A stretch of DNA of 64,000 nt. Origin: Carya illinoinensis. Taxonomy: Eukaryota; Streptophyta; Magnoliopsida; Fagales; Juglandaceae. Positions within the stretch are counted from its first letter, which is position 1, and every line of letters begins with the position of its first letter. The notes under the pieces are model-generated. The model saw nothing but the letters and a program-made list of their open reading frames with translations, had not been told where the DNA came from and ran no database searches. Shown one piece after another: positions 9,335 through 41,463 of the stretch. Position numbers and translations under genes: made by a program. The stretch is from the NCBI RefSeq assembly GCF_018687715.1, contig NC_056755.1, forward strand, positions 14,772,001 through 14,836,000, in the 5' to 3' direction.

Positions 9335-12300
9335 ATTATAGTTGTTTTAAGAAGGGCATGGTCATTACCATTGTAGTTGTTAAGATTCCTGCCATGGTCA
9401 TTACTCTCTCTCTCTCTCTCTCTAGGTCGAAGGAATCTCTAACTCACTTGATAGAAGAATTTTGGCTTCGGAAAATTTTAAAGAAAATGAAATCTTGGAA
9501 CATGTGGAGACAACAGAGTAGGTGCAATTGCAATTTGATAATGTGGATGTGGGTCCAAGATGAATCTTACTGAACCCTTTATGTTTAAGGAATAATTACA
9601 GCTTATCTTTGCTGCATTACTCAAAAATTTTGATGAAAATAGCTACATGAATTTGAATATTAGTGCCTGGAACAATTAAATTGTGTTTCTAGTAGCTTTT
9701 GTAATCAGTAGTAGGTACGTAGGGATGCTCTTTGTTAGTTATTTAAGTTTTGGTTATGAAGATGTTTGTTTAATGATGAAAAGTTTGGCCCTTAAACCAT
9801 TATCTTCCACACAAAAAATAAAGAGACCGAAAAGTTTGGCCCTTAAACCATGACTACTACCAAATAGGCATTATTACTCGTTATTCCTCTATTTTTATGG
9901 AAACCAAACAAAAGAAAATCTACCAAACATACTAAAATCGATATCAGTGATAATAGTTTGTAGTTAGGGAACTTGTAAATAAAATGGGAAACCATCAACT
10001 GTGTTGAGAAATAAAATGAGACTAAAGTTAATATTACTTGTACGCATATGGCACCCTCTACTACAGCCTCAATATTACCGTGTACCGTGGCTATCGATAT
10101 TACTAATATAGAATGCTCTGTTTTGAGGCTGCAAAACAGAGCCTTTCTCTTCTATCAATCAGTGAACGTTGTGACAGAGGAAGGCTAGTGGGTAGAATAT
10201 TTATGTGTGGGGACGTTGTTGTGTGGAGGATGAGATGTGATCAGGCCGAGTGATGTGAATGGATGTTCTGTGGACGCGTTGCTGTGTGGGAACGTAATGC
10301 ATGAGAGAATTGTGTGGCAACAACCCTAGCCATGTTAATTATGGGGAAAATGAAACGGCAAGATATGGAGTTGTGATGAAAAAGAAAATACATGCAATGA
10401 ATTAAATACCCGACAGATTTTATAAATACTTAGAGAAAAAATACTTTGATCATTGGAGGTGACGTTAGTCTTTAAATTGTTTAATCTTTTTAGTCTTTAA
10501 ATTTATCAATCCATAAATTTACCATCACACAATGCACACTCCATAAATTTAGTCTTTCTTTCTTTAAATTTGAAAAAAATAAAATTAGATTACAGCAATG
10601 AAGCCTCAAACTTAAAACTGATAAAGATAAATAAAAGAGTACTACTACAACTACAAAGCAATCATACAAAAAACAAAAATCATACAAATTGATATGGTTT
10701 TATCAGATCTGTTAAATCTACTTTATAATAAAAGTAACTTTACAATCTGACAAACAACATTATGCCATGTCAGTTTGTATAATTACTTTTATGTAATCTC
10801 TTTGTGACTATAATATTTCTCTAAATAAAATGGGACTAAAGTTTAAAATTTGAGAATTGATCAATTTTATTTTATAATTACTGCTATTAATGTAATACGG
10901 AAAAAATAATAATAATGATACAGAAGTGCTGCGGGAGAGGAAGGCTATGTGGGAAGAAATGAAAAGAAGAAGAAGAAGAGAGTTTGGTAAAAGTAAAGTT
11001 GGCAGCCTCATGCCAACCTATAATGCCACTTTGCTAGGTCTTCCACCTAGGATTCAAAAGTTAGGTTTACATTTTAATAAATTTATACTTAGGACAAATT
11101 TAAGAATCTCTTTATTTTCTATAAGTAGAGCTTAGTGTACTTTATTATAAGGATTTATTTCCTGTCACCAATTATTGGCTTAATTTAGTTTTAGAAAAAT
11201 AAATGGTTTTAGTAAATTTGAGCGAATTATATTTCATATATTAAGGTTTAGTGGTCAAGTTGTTTCAAGGTCTATTTCTACATTAATCTAACTATATTTT
11301 ATTATTTAAAACTATGAGTTAAGAGTTTCTTTAAGGTCTAGTGGTCAAGTCCTATATATTTGTTGTCGAAGATCTTAAGCAATTTCTTGATCATTCGATT
11401 TACAAGCATTAGCCTTGTACTTTGGCACAATTTGATTGGCAATATAGCGCAGTGTTGAAATGTTTGTGTTTGGATAGTATGTTTATATCATTAATAATTA
11501 GCAGTATCATAAGTGATATAGTATTAGTGTAGTGATTTATAAAATAATTTATATATAGACTTAAATTATATTACTAATAGTATTAGAGTACATATTAGTA
11601 TAAGACCATAAAGTATAAATTGTAATTAATATACATTATATACTAATGTATATTAGTATTACTAATGTATTAATATAGTTATTAAAATGAATATATTGAG
11701 AATCTATTAATTAAGCAATAAAATGTTATTAATATATATATTATATTTAAAGCATATAATCAAATAAATATTCATGTTTGAGATGATAATGATTTTATTA
11801 CATATATTTTTTATATTAACATAAAATTATAATAACGTTATATTTTATATAATATATATAATAAAATATTATTATAAATATAAAATAATTATATCTAATA
11901 TAAAGAAAGAGGCATACATATTAGTCAACAAATTAGAAAGAAAGTGGCGGAACCAACAATTTCTTTGAAGAGGGGCTGATTTTTTTTAACCGTATGACAC
12001 ATTTAGCAATTAATATAAATAGAAATTAATAAGTTTATTATTTTTCTTATTAATTTTAATTTAATTTTGATGAGACCACATCCTTGAAAATATATATTAT
12101 ATAGAAATGATACACAATTTAAGACCTATAAAGAAAAAAATGAGAGAGACATTTTTAAATATATTAGAATTGGCTAAAATTTTATTCGAACAATGGAAGT
12201 CCCTCCAACCAATGCCATCACCCTCCTGTTAGAGTATGCACTGACTCCTCCACACTCAGAAAGCTGCATCGGAAGCCACATGTGAGATGCCAAGAACCAA

Positions 12301-14429
12301 CAACCACCTGTACAAGTACTGAACTTGCAACCTCTGTTTTAAGCAAGAAGAATACAGCATTGTTCTCCAAACTGAGGGCCATGGCTTGCTACAATTGGGC
12401 CACAACACCACTGTAAGGAGCAACATAAGATGCCGAAAACAAGCCTCCACTGCCCAGTTGATGTTCATCATGCACCACTGTCTGCAACTCCCACGCCATT
12501 TTATGCGTAAACTCCCTCACACCATTCTTTCTCTCTCCATTCTCTCTCTCTCTTTCTTATCACAATATTTCTCCCTTCCACAGTACACTGCCACTTCCAA
12601 GCCACCTTGCCGCCGCTTTATAGCTGCTCTCATTGAGAGTCTCCGTCGCACAGCTCCTATTTGGTTCTGCATTTTCAATTTTTTCTATTTTTTAGTTTTG
12701 ATATTCAGCCATATTTCTACATCTTCTATTTAAGTTTTTCTTATTTTTCCTTTGATTCAAGGTACTGATATTCATGTAAAGTGTTGAATTTAATTCATTG
12801 ACTTGCTCTGTAGGAAAAACAATGGAAGGCACCAACCATTTGGAAGAGGTTTTTCTAAACTTAAAATGCATAAATCTTACCTGTTTGGACAGTTGCCTGT
12901 GGATGAATGTGGTTGCAAGGTTTGTGTGCAGAAGATTGGTTTTTGCAGTACTTGTATATGTCTCGTGTTCTTGAAGTTTGACATGGCATCAAATGCTTGT
13001 AGTTGGGTTGGATGTTTGTCCTCATTGGTGCCATACTGATTGTGGGTTATGAGAAATGGCACCAGTTTACCGATTTCATACTCCTCTGTTTGGTCTTTGA
13101 AATTTCCACAAACTGACATAAGCCAAACAAATCAAGTCATCTCCATTCAATACAAGAGCCTTAGCCCACAACTGATTACAAGACCCTGCTTATAATGACA
13201 CAAAGGTATCATCTAATATGCACTCTGGTCCGTATAGGCTTCTCAAACTATATGCACATATTTGAGCTTCTTTCTTGTGATGTTTATACCCAACTATATA
13301 CACAATATTGACATTCTTTCTTAAGATGCTTATGACTATATCAAGTTATCATAGATCACTATGTTTTGAATAATTTGGTTTGTGCAATGCTTTTTTTTTT
13401 TTCCTTTTTTGACAAGTAAGAAATCTATGTGGTTATGCTAGTTTTACTTTAAAACACAGCTAAATAGAGGACTAGAAACAGTCATTGATACAATGGAACT
13501 CACGTTCTTTGGCATCCAAAAGTGTCGGAGGAACATTTTCAAATAGACTTGCAAGTTACACTTTGAGGACTGAGTAAATCTTAAGCGATTCCTTGGAGAA
13601 GGTGAAAAAAAAAAAAAAAGCCATGCTTGCCACAAACCCAACAATATGTTTATTGAGAGGGATAATAATGCAAGTGGGGAAGAAGAAAGGGGTGGGGTGG
13701 GGTGGGGGTTGAAGAGCCTTGTAGAATAGCTTGAGTTCATAAAGCAAATCCTATGTACATTTATTATTAGATTCATTTGATTATATATGTTTTTGCATTT
13801 GCATTAGAGGTATCTTGCATTTACAAAATAGTCTACATTTTTAATTTCTATGTTTTCTAAAATATATGAAAAGTTGATCTAATTCTATGTACTTAACAAG
13901 ATTTACATTTGTCAGATGTCGTGCCCAAGGTATGCTCTATTTTTTGGTATTTTGAGTAGGATATATAAACGAGCATATCATTTTAATCTTACCCATTCTT
14001 TGAATCTGGACTATTATGCTTTCAGTTACTAGATTAGAAGCTCTCCAGCTTGAGGATTGTATGATATTGAATATGACCCAAAGAAACATTTTGCAAGCTC
14101 AATGATTGCATAACTTTTTTGGTTATCGATTAGAAGTTTCAGCTATTGATTTCTGGTTACTCTCTATTAATTTAGTATAACTTTTTTGATCTTTTCCAGG
14201 CTCAACGATTGTATAACATTTTCCGAAAAACTATTGGATAAATGTGAAGAAGAAGTACCCATGAAAGAAATGGTCTTAAAGCTAATGACAAACACAATGT
14301 AAAAACGAAGAATTATTCATGAAGAACTTTCATGTGCTTTGATTTGTAATTCTTTTTATTATATGAATAATGACCCATTATATCATATTTATTATTAATT
14401 GATATATTATTATTTTTATTGTGGGATAT
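9335..14429. other. No gene recognised; AT-rich intergenic DNA with simple repeats
   Basis: I find no protein family or RNA gene in this 5-kb stretch. Visible items: a (CT)n run at about 9403-9423; GAAAAGTTTGGCCCTTAAACCAT twice, near 9777 and 9829; an 11-bp perfect hairpin at 10115-10142; very AT-rich DNA at about 11500-11900; CT-rich patches near 12530-12560; a poly(A) run near 13605 followed by a GGGGT-rich run near 13690-13710. Short ORFs here have no recognisable motifs. A minus-strand stretch at 12256-12471 could be a worn exon or TE piece but I cannot name it. Confidence 0.5.
10115..10142. repeat. Perfect 11-bp inverted repeat (hairpin)
   Basis: GCTCTGTTTTG at 10115-10125 and its exact reverse complement CAAAACAGAGC at 10132-10142 enclose a six-base loop. 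It is not followed by a T-run and lies in no gene, so its role is unknown. It may be the end or middle of a small MITE. Confidence 0.6.
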
Positions 14430-15453
14430 CATATTATTGGTACGTTCTAAATACCGTTAATTAATACAATGCGCCAGTAATATATTTATTGCGGTGTTTA
14501 TATTAATGTTGTTAATTTAAAAAAATATGCTGGCAACAAATTAATGGTAGCATTTACAATAAGACGCAATGCAAAAAAAAAAAAAAAACCCATGGTGATG
14601 TTTACATAAACGCCGTTAATAAATTCAAGATGTCGCCAATGTACTATTAGTATCATTTAAATAAAAGTCGCTAATTTATATGATGTGCTGGGAAAGTAAT
14701 GTGGCAGCTTTTATGTTAACACTACTATTTTAAAAAATACTGTCGTTTAAATAAACGCCATTAATAAATTTGCAAAAGTATTGTTAGTGGCATTTAAATA
14801 AGTGGCGCCAAATTGTATGATGAGTCGGCATCATACTAAAGGCGATGTTTAGCTAATTATCGTTAAATTAGGTCATTGGTGATGTTTAGATAAACGTCAT
14901 TAAATTATTTAAGGTATCGCCATCAATGTACTGTTAGTGGCATTAAAATAAATGCCACCAATTTATATGATGTGTTGGCAAATTATTAGTAACGGCATTT
15001 ATCATTACGCCGCTATTTTAAAAAGTGGCAGCGGTCAGAAAAATGCCATTAAAAAATTCAATGTGCCGTCACTAATGTACTATTAGTGGAATTTAAATAA
15101 ATGCCGTCAATTTATATTATGCGTCAGCAATGCAATAGCAGTGGCCTTTATGGTAACGCCGCTAGTATATGCGAGGGGATAGTAACGATAAAGTGGCGGT
15201 GTTTCGAGAAATGTTGTTAATGTAGATACTGTGGCGGCATTTCACAAAATGCCACTAAATTGTATACAAACGCTGCTAAAGAGATTTACAAATACCAGTG
15301 GTTGCGCAAATGCCAGAACATGAGAAATAGTAACCCTCCATTAACGGCGAACAGTTATGCCGGTAGAGAAATGTTGCAAATTAATTAGCGGCGTTTTTTA
15401 AGACAGTTACCGGCACATATCCAACATCAGCAATTCTGTCTTTTTTTGTATTG
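14430..15453. mobile_element. CACTA-like element remnant: subterminal repeat array and one terminal repeat
   Basis: About 1 kb of degenerate units of roughly 50 bp with a looser period near 145 bp. They are built on phrases such as GCATTTAAATAAACGCCGTTAAT, ATGTACTATTAGTGG and TATATGATGYGTYGGCAA, in both orientations. This pattern of GCCGCTA/GCGGCGTTT-type motifs is typical of subterminal regions of plant CACTA elements. The right end, GTCTTTTTTTGTATTG at 15438-15453, is a worn match to a CACTA terminus read inward (CACTACAAGAAA type). L1 coding sequence starts immediately after it. No transposase and no left terminus were found, so only one end seems to remain. Confidence 0.55.
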
Positions 15454-15455
15454 CT

Positions 15456-16085
15456 AGTCCCTGTGTAACTTAAGAACCATCGAACAATGGTTTGAAGATT
15501 TCCTTGGCAAGTACTTGTACCAAGCATCTAGAAATGCACTAGAGAACCCAGAGCTGCTAACAACTCTATCAAATTTAGCCCAACTCCAAGAAGATCCCTC
15601 CTGGGTGTTACACCAAGACACTCAACCCCCAGTACATGGAAGATCCAGCAAACCACACAATTCCAAACAAGAATTAAACTCATCCATTGTCGAAATGGCT
15701 CTTGGGAGTCCACCAATTCGCTTGCCATCATTCCTTATGATATTAAAATACCAGCAACTAGCCACGGACAACTTCTAACGTTGATGTCCTCTAAAGATTA
15801 CCATATATCCTGACGCTCCACCTGGCTACACTTACTACACTTAGTATATATGAAAGTCATCAGAACTTTTGAGTCCGAAAAAGAAAACCACCCAGTAATC
15901 ATCTAAGCTGATTTAGTCACAACATCAAAGACCGTATTCTCCTTACAAAACAACCAAAGCTTACAACCTATGTCCACATTCGAGCAAAAGGACAAGAAAG
16001 ATGCTAATCTCGGAATACAATCAACACTAGTAAATGGTTCTGAAACAGTAGCCAAATTTTTTTTTTCCTCCGAACCAACCCTCTC
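15456..16085 (-). pseudogene. L1 LINE ORF2 endonuclease fragment (L1-D)
   Basis: The minus strand encodes the C-terminal part of an APE-type LINE endonuclease in several frames: TFIYTKCSKCSQVERQDIW, then SCPWLVAG (phosphate-binding region), then MDEFNSCLELCGLLDLP, then WCNTQEGSSWSWAKFDRV, then a worn SNHCSMVL where active copies have SDH. A TGA interrupts the block and frameshifts separate the pieces. The reading ends abruptly at 15456, exactly at the CACTA-like terminus, and no reverse transcriptase follows on the other side. It is a dead fragment continuous with the ORF1 remnant to its right. Confidence 0.8.
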
Positions 16086-16100
16086 AGCCTTTTTCGTGAC

Positions 16101-17690
16101 CTACCCAACCCTCTCACATTCCACACTAAAATTGTATCCATCATAAATTAAATTTGGTAGTGTGGGTGGACACTCGCATTGATTGCCAAGTTCCTTGCAG
16201 AGGTTTGTCTTTAAATTTTTTTGAGCTAGCCTACACCTCATTGTCCAACTCAGCGGCTTCAACGGTCCCTCATTTTCTTGTTCAGATAAATAATCTACTG
16301 CTATCCCAGGGGACTTTGATGCTGGTCTCACATGCACTAAACACTCCAAAGCCGAAGTTTCATTTACCATCTCCAGGTGCTCCACTTAATGGCCTATAGA
16401 ACTCAATAACATATCAACAGATTCCATCCTCACCACATTTGCCTGCAAACTATCAACCTGGATAGAATCTTCCCTACACGAATTAACTACTTGCCTGCAC
16501 ACCAAATCATCACCTATTGACACCTCCCTTATGTTGGCCTCTCCTAATTCATGAACCCCTACTACTTCAGCCCTATCCCTATCTATAACCAGTGTAGTAT
16601 TATCCACTAGTAAACCATCCACACGCTCACTGTCTGTCTAGCTTGCATCACCCTCAATTTCCTCACAAACCTTGCCTTCCTCTAAATCCTTCTCAATCAA
16701 CCGACTATCATTTACCAACTCATCCTTTGACTTTGGCCCGACATCCACAACAGCAACCATAGAAGAACCTATGCCATTCAGAACCTGCACTGTTCCCATC
16801 TGTTCCCTTTCTATTTCCGAAACAACTCTATCATTCTTCACTGCATCCACCCCACTTACTTCCCTTTTATTTTTCCCTTTCCAAGCCAGCTTAGGGACTC
16901 TCTTCTCCGTCTTGGCTTCCTCTATTTTTCTCACACCCATCTTGCACACCACCGCTGTGTGACCCTACGATGACACTTAGAACAACAAAAACCATGCTTC
17001 TCATACTTCACATTCTGCCATATCTTCCTTGTCCCGAATAGAACGATCGAAAAATCTTGCACCGGCTCCTGTGATAAATCGATTTCAATGCACATCCTAG
17101 CCCCTGATGCCCTTGTTTTATGAAGTGTAGCATTATCGGTTCCTAGATAATGGCCAAATTGAGACGCCAAAATCTGCAAACAATCCATTCAGTATAAATG
17201 CATTGGTAGACCAAGCAGGAAAATCCATTTATGCGCTAATGGAGATTCCTTCGACAAGTCAAGGTCCTTTGTCCATCTAAACAATCAAAAAGTCTAACCT
17301 CCTATTGTACGGCCTTGCCAAGCCCATCCATGCAAAAAATCACGTTCACTTTTCATCTGGACAAGAACATGCAGATTGTCCATAAAGCTGACCATAGAAA
17401 CCTCTTTCACAATTTAGCAACGTGTGAATGCACATCATCAATGGAAGGTCTCGTGAGAGAGAACTTTAGCACCAAAGCAAACTTGAAATCCTCTGTAGCC
17501 TTAAACATTTCAACCTTCAAGAAAATGAAACCTTGCTCGCCATCAACCTCCGCAAGATATCTCATCGGCAACCTAAAGGAGGATTGCACTGCTTGATTAG
17601 AAACTGTTGGAGAAAACAATTTCGTAACCTGAGTCACCGTAGCAATCCCCGCCAAAGGAGGAGTGGGGATGGCCTCCATGGCCTAACCTT
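16101..17690 (-). pseudogene. L1 LINE ORF1 (DUF4283 and zinc knuckle) remnant (L1-D)
   Basis: Minus-strand fragments in the order of plant L1 ORF1. At 17407-17679 is the N-terminal DUF4283-like part (FKFALVLKFSLTRPSIDDV). At 16931-17188 are the following RNA-binding segment (ARMCIEIDLSQEPVQDF, then WQNVKYEKHGFCCSKC) and a damaged zinc knuckle. At 16101-16952 is a Lys/Glu-rich linker leading into the ORF2 start region. ORF1 of L1 elements is the RNA-binding protein of the retrotransposition particle. Frameshifts and stops break the reading. The element lies about 0.8 kb upstream of the CERK1-like start codon, in antisense to it. Confidence 0.75.
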
Positions 17691-18524
17691 AGCAAACCTG
17701 TGGCAGAATACCAAAAATGGCAATTCCGAATAACTTGGAATATCCAAAACCGTCTCCAAAAAATGGGGTCCTCAAAATCGCCAAAAATCGCCTCTCCGCA
17801 AAAATCGCGTCACCAAGGAAGTGGTAGTAGTGACTCACTATTGAATTGAGTTGAGATGAAAATTTAAAGTTAAATAAAATATTATTAGAATATTATTATT
17901 TTAGAATTTGAAAAAGTTGAATTGTTTATTATATTTTATATTAAAATTTAAAAAAATTATAATAATTAGATAATATAAGTTGAAATGAGTTTGGAATTCA
18001 AACTGGCTATAAGAGTATTAAGATTAGGCTATTGTGTCGACCAACTTTTACTGTTGGGCATGCAACCTAGTTCATTTTTTTTTTAATTTTCTTTACATAT
18101 TTTTTAATATATTTAAATATTTTTAAAAAATAAAAAATACATAAATATACTTAAAATCACTTCCTTAATTACTAAATAAAATAATAATTAAAAAAAAATA
18201 ATTCTTGAACTGTTCATTTGAGCGGTACCGCCCGCGGCAGAGCAGCATTTTCCTTTTTCTTGCGTAGTTGCAACAGTAAATTAGTTTGGCTGTCAAGGAA
18301 ATTTTTTCCAGCCAATACCCATACCCTGCGTCTTCTCCATCTCCCAACCCCGAAGTTCTCTTTCAAACCTCGCCAATCAAGAACTCACACAGTCAAACGG
18401 TCCAAAAGATTGATCCGATCCAGCCTTAATTTCTTTCTTTCTTCGACTCTTCCCCGATCATGACCAACCCAGTTCTCGAATCTGCCAAAATTTTACAGCT
18501 TTGGGTTCCAATTTGTCCGATCTA
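17691..18524 (+). promoter_or_regulatory. Upstream region and 5' leader of the CERK1-like gene
   Basis: Sequence between the broken L1 and the start codon. It is AT-rich to about 18200, then changes to a mixed-composition leader (about 18215-18524) with CT-rich patches, as expected of a 5' UTR. I cannot place the transcription start or a TATA box with confidence because the AT-rich tract offers many candidates. The TTG at 18501 extends the reading frame but is not a start. Confidence 0.4.
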
Positions 18525-38960
<20,436 letters not shown>

Positions 38961-41463
38961 AAACTATACAGGGCAATCGCACTTGCATTACAGGAGCTTT
39001 TTGGTGTGAATAATACCCATATTAAATTTCAGATACCGTCATTTTCATTACTAGTTGAGAACTACAAGAGAGTTTGTAAACTGTACAAAACTGAAAAATA
39101 AGCTCCTACGTACAAAAGACTTGGACAGAAAAACTCATTTGCACCTCAAGTAAGGACACAATTGTTAGTGAAATACGTTGTAATAAAATCAAAATTAAAA
39201 CAAAATAGAATTTGAAATGAAACTAGTTGGGACTCTCTTTAAGGAAATTCGAGTCATTTGTGGTTGGCAAAATCTCAAATAAACTCGTATGGCAGACTTA
39301 TCTTTGCTTGTCTTCCCAATAATACAACAGACTATCTGATCTTCGAGCACTAGCATTGGTTTTTTTTATATGCATCTTCAAAATTACATATTTTGAATAT
39401 TGATTTTGTATATAAAGAAAAACTCATGCATTGGATTATACATCTTTGAATCAAATAATAAAAAAATATTATTATTTTTTTCTTGAAATTATTATTTTTA
39501 TATATTTTACAATTAGCACAATGTGCTCAACAATACTAATTTCATATATCTAAATATTACTAATTTTATATGTCAAAATGTTCAATTTTATCAATCAATA
39601 TTAATATATACTAAAAAACACTTTGTATCATCGACTCAATACAAATTTCATAAAGTTGATTTTAATGGGTAAGAGAGAAAAAACAGTAAAATAATGTTTG
39701 GGGAGTGAATGATACTTCTTCAAACTTGAAGAAATGCTACTCACAGCTATGCAAAATTTTAAAGATGCATAATTCAATGTAGACTAATTTAGAGAAATAT
39801 TATGCAAATATGAAGATGTATAAGCCATTGCCTATAGTTTGAAATAATTATGTGCAAGAGGTTAGGTTCACCAAAAATATATAAAAAAAATAAAAAACAT
39901 CTTTTTGTCTGAAAGAAATCTCAAAGAAGATCACTCAAGAATTTTAATTTTTCCACTTACAATTATTTAAGCATCCTGAGTTTTATGTTCTTTCTATCAA
40001 GAGACATGTCAAATTAGGGGCATACCAATTCGATTGAATGGGATGACAGTTTATTATTTTGAATCTGTGAAATTATAATTTTTATCAAATCACACATTAC
40101 AGTATACTAGCCCTTCTAATTCTTTGAGAGGTTTATCTAAAAGATTCACAATATAACTAGGAAAACGATTATACCACACAAGTTACTAGGCATACCAATT
40201 TGACCTTTAATTGATTTATGTGAATCATTAATTTTTCTTTCAAGGAGTTTGTGTATTATTCATATGGTTCCGTATTTTAAAAAAAAATAAATAAATAAAC
40301 CCTTTAAGCGCAATAACCGTGCCAAGTGTTATTTTTACCCTAGTGTTAGGACTTTGCTACTTCTTGTTTTTTAACCAAAATGCTACTATTAGTATCCGCT
40401 CTCCAATCTCATTGGTTAATGATGCATGTAAGGCAATAAATCAAAGTAAATAAGGTTTGACCAAAGGAGAGGAACTGTAAAGGCTGAGACGATTTGAAAA
40501 GATGATGGCCTGGGCAATTAAAAGGGAGGATCTGATGCTACTGAAAGACTTGGATCAATGGATGATCAGTTATATTTTCAAAACTATAAAGATATATAGG
40601 AGATGGGAGCGGCAACTTCTATTAAAGCAATAGAAATTTATGAGGAAAATGGCCAATACCAGCCATCACTAACTCAAATTGGTCAACTTTACGTGCTATT
40701 TAAGGTGATGTCTGAATTGATATACAATAGGCGTTTGTTCTCTTTTTAATTTTTTGGATATTTGATCCCGGATAGGGTGAATAAACCTAAAGACAATGGT
40801 TTTTTTTTTTAACATGGACTCGAACTCCAAAACAAAGTGATCTAGCATGCTACATGAACAACAGCGGATTATATAAGAGGCAGTTTGGATGTAGGGAGCA
40901 AAGACCAACGAAGAGGATTATGAAGTTGTAATCCAAAGCATCACTATATATACTTTAAATATGTTGGACGTTGTGAAAAATAAGGGAAGTCCTACACACA
41001 AGGGAGCGGCATTTAAGGCCTATGCTCACTTATGAGTTATGAGAGTGGGAGAGTGGGTTGTATGTAAAGCCCATTATCGAGTATATATAGGACTGGCCGA
41101 TGCATGAGTACTCGCACCTAACGCAAAATTGTATGAATGATGGGGATGGATGATTGGTGGACGTTGATACTCATGAGATGTTGAGTGGAGTTCAAGGGTG
41201 CATGAAATGGGCGGACGTTAGATTTGTAGAGAAATGAGCAAAACGAAAGGAAAAATGAAAGAGAAACGACAAGGGCAAACCTCCTATGAGAGATGGTTGA
41301 AAGTAATGAGAATGAAGGAAATGGAGAGGCGAAGAAGAGGCTTTGCTCCCTCCCAAGAGTAGCATGCTTGTTATTCCCGAGAGCCTTTCTTTCTTTATTT
41401 TATTTTATTTTTTAATGTTTTTGCCTTCATACAATGAAAATATAGTTTACCAATTAAACTACC
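38961..41463. other. 3' flank of CERK1-like gene and intergenic DNA; no further gene seen
   Basis: The first few hundred bases after the stop codon should hold the 3' UTR. AT-rich phrases are abundant, so I cannot choose a poly(A) signal. The remainder is AT-rich with short ORFs lacking recognisable motifs. A T-run at 40800-40810 begins an ORF-poor stretch. Nothing else is supported. Confidence 0.5.

Noticed and set aside
12256..12733. Opposed ORFs of 71 and 115 codons
   Set aside because: No recognisable motif on either strand and no supporting splice structure. I could not decide between a worn exon and a TE fragment, so no gene is claimed.
15515..15778. Plus-strand ORF of 87 codons
   Set aside because: It is the antisense shadow of the L1-D endonuclease, which reads clearly on the minus strand.
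18501..18524. Upstream extension of the CERK1-like ORF from a TTG
   Set aside because: Nuclear plant genes start at ATG. The ATG at 18525 gives a proper signal peptide.
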